Below, piece by piece: positions 48,196-64,000 of a stretch of 64,000 bases of DNA. The position numbers and the translations under genes are program-made. Origin of the DNA: Valencia hispanica (lineage: Eukaryota > Chordata > Actinopteri > Cyprinodontiformes > Valenciidae); contig OY747703.1 of the NCBI GenBank assembly GCA_963556495.2, forward strand, positions 33,839,296 to 33,903,295, written 5' to 3'. Every line of letters starts with the position of its first letter. Position 1 is the first letter of the stretch. A model generated the notes under the pieces. The model worked only from the letters and a program-made list of their open reading frames with translations. It searched no databases and was not told the origin of the DNA.

Positions 48196-48984
48196 GGATT
48201 GAGGTCATATATTACTCCACAGCGCATGGACGTGCTTTTCATCTGTCCAAAATGTCTGAAATCAATGTCCTTATTTAAACCAAATCTTTCTGAGAAACTG
48301 TAGCCTAGGTGCATTTTGGGTTTCGATAAACAGTAGAACATAATCATCTAAAATAAATATTTTAAAAGGATATCACTTTGTCTGTAATTAATATAAACTA
48401 TATGTTTTTATATGTTTTTTTTTTACTCTATTAAAATTATTTGTTGAATTCCCTTACTGAAATGACTAACATTTCTGATATTATTCTCATTTTTTAGACG
48501 GTATGTCAATAATATAGTTTAACAACAATTAGTGAAAGCAGAGATGTTTTGAAATGACGTATGGCCTACTACAAAGAACCCCCAAAAGTTTATTTTAAAT
48601 CCACAGACTGTAGTTAAATATTAGCTCATTGCAGCCTCTTTAACTGCAAAGCTGTTTACTGACAGGCAGCGATCCGCAGACATGCTTGATCAGTATCTGT
48701 AAGTTAGATTGTTAAATCATTGAGATGACCTCCAGCCCAGTTTAGCGTTAGCCATACACATCCACATGTTTTAGACATCAGGGATTTTCAACGAAACGGG
48801 GGGAGACGACAGACAGCGCATGTACTGCATTGATTTCAGGAAATACACATGAAAAACAAAGGGAAAATAATATTTGTAAGTTCACACATATTTATATATA
48901 TAAATATGTTTATATAGGTTACATGGCATTTTATTTGTTTTTATAGTAAAAAAACCCCAACTAGTTTCAACACGTTGTCGCACA

Positions 48985-49135
48985 AAAATTACGTCATTGA
49001 TCACGCTCTCTCAGCTGCTCCTGTCACGCCGCAGAAACAGAAAAATATCTCATTTTCATTTCCTGTTGTATTTATTTGGGTTTAACCCGTCGACATAACA
49101 CATTCTTGTCAAGCTTGAGAAGACATCATTTTAAG
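48985..49135 (+). promoter_or_regulatory. tbck: Candidate promoter and non-coding first exon of tbck
   Basis: A CRE-like TTACGTCAT (48989-48997) is followed by locally CpG-containing sequence and a good donor, TTAAG|GTAATT, at 49135/49136. The first coding exon has an acceptor (TATTTCGCAG) at 49420, 25 bases before the ATG, so an upstream non-coding exon is required. Placing it here is inference. Confidence 0.35.
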
Positions 49136-49358
49136 GTAATTTGCGGTGTTGACTTATTTTCTGAAATAAAAATGCCTCTGTTTTTTTAGCAGGGCTCCTT
49201 ATATCTGATGCTGCTCTGCATCAGTACAATGTTTTACTGTAGAAATCTTCATATTCTCTGCTGTAGCTGTGTGTTTTTCAAATGTCAACACCAGTGATAG
49301 TATAACGTCTCTTCCGCTCAGCCTTTCTCGATAACGCTGCCATTGATCGCATGAATGA

Positions 49359-64000
<14,642 letters not shown>

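Overview
The window is nuclear DNA of a ray-finned (teleost) fish. The coding exons give proteins very close to vertebrate KCNQ5, EEF1A1 and TBCK, almost all bounded by GT-AG splice sites. The AT-rich introns and spacers are packed with elements typical of teleosts: Tc1-like, hAT-like and TTAA-flanked DNA transposons, L2/CR1-like LINE fragments and long microsatellites. Identifications rest on translated exons compared with remembered vertebrate family members; no database search was run.

Layout. (1) 1-28833, plus strand: the 3' part of a kcnq5-type voltage-gated potassium channel gene, from the S3/S4 exon to the stop codon; exons 1-3 lie upstream of the window. (2) 28834-35317: the convergent spacer and 3'UTRs, with repeat insertions. 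(3) 35318-41793, minus strand: a complete seven-coding-exon eef1a1-type gene (462 codons plus stop) with repeat-filled introns. (4) 41794-49445: a spacer with a nested pair of Tc1-like transposons and the likely start of the next gene. (5) 49446-63457, plus strand: the first 18 coding exons of tbck (pseudokinase, linker and first part of the TBC domain, about 590 codons); the gene runs off the right edge.

Most interesting result. The kcnq5 gene carries two homologous versions of exon 8 in tandem (9692-9774 and 10011-10105). One resembles KCNQ2/3/4, the other is nearly identical to mammalian KCNQ5. Both enter in phase 0 and leave in phase 2, so including both or neither shifts the frame: exactly one must be used. 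They encode the second half of the calmodulin-binding IQ/helix A region. The first ends in a non-canonical GC donor, and RBFOX-type GCATG motifs sit on the splice sites of both. A second, in-frame 108-bp cassette exon (24246-24353) resembles the KCNQ2/KCNQ3 segment beginning R-V/I-D-M-I. The gene therefore appears able to change its cytoplasmic regulatory domain at two places.

The three genes are not a functional operon. kcnq5 next to an oppositely oriented eef1a1 matches the order on human 6q13, without the genes that lie between them there. tbck (human 4q24) next to eef1a1 looks like a fish-specific junction.
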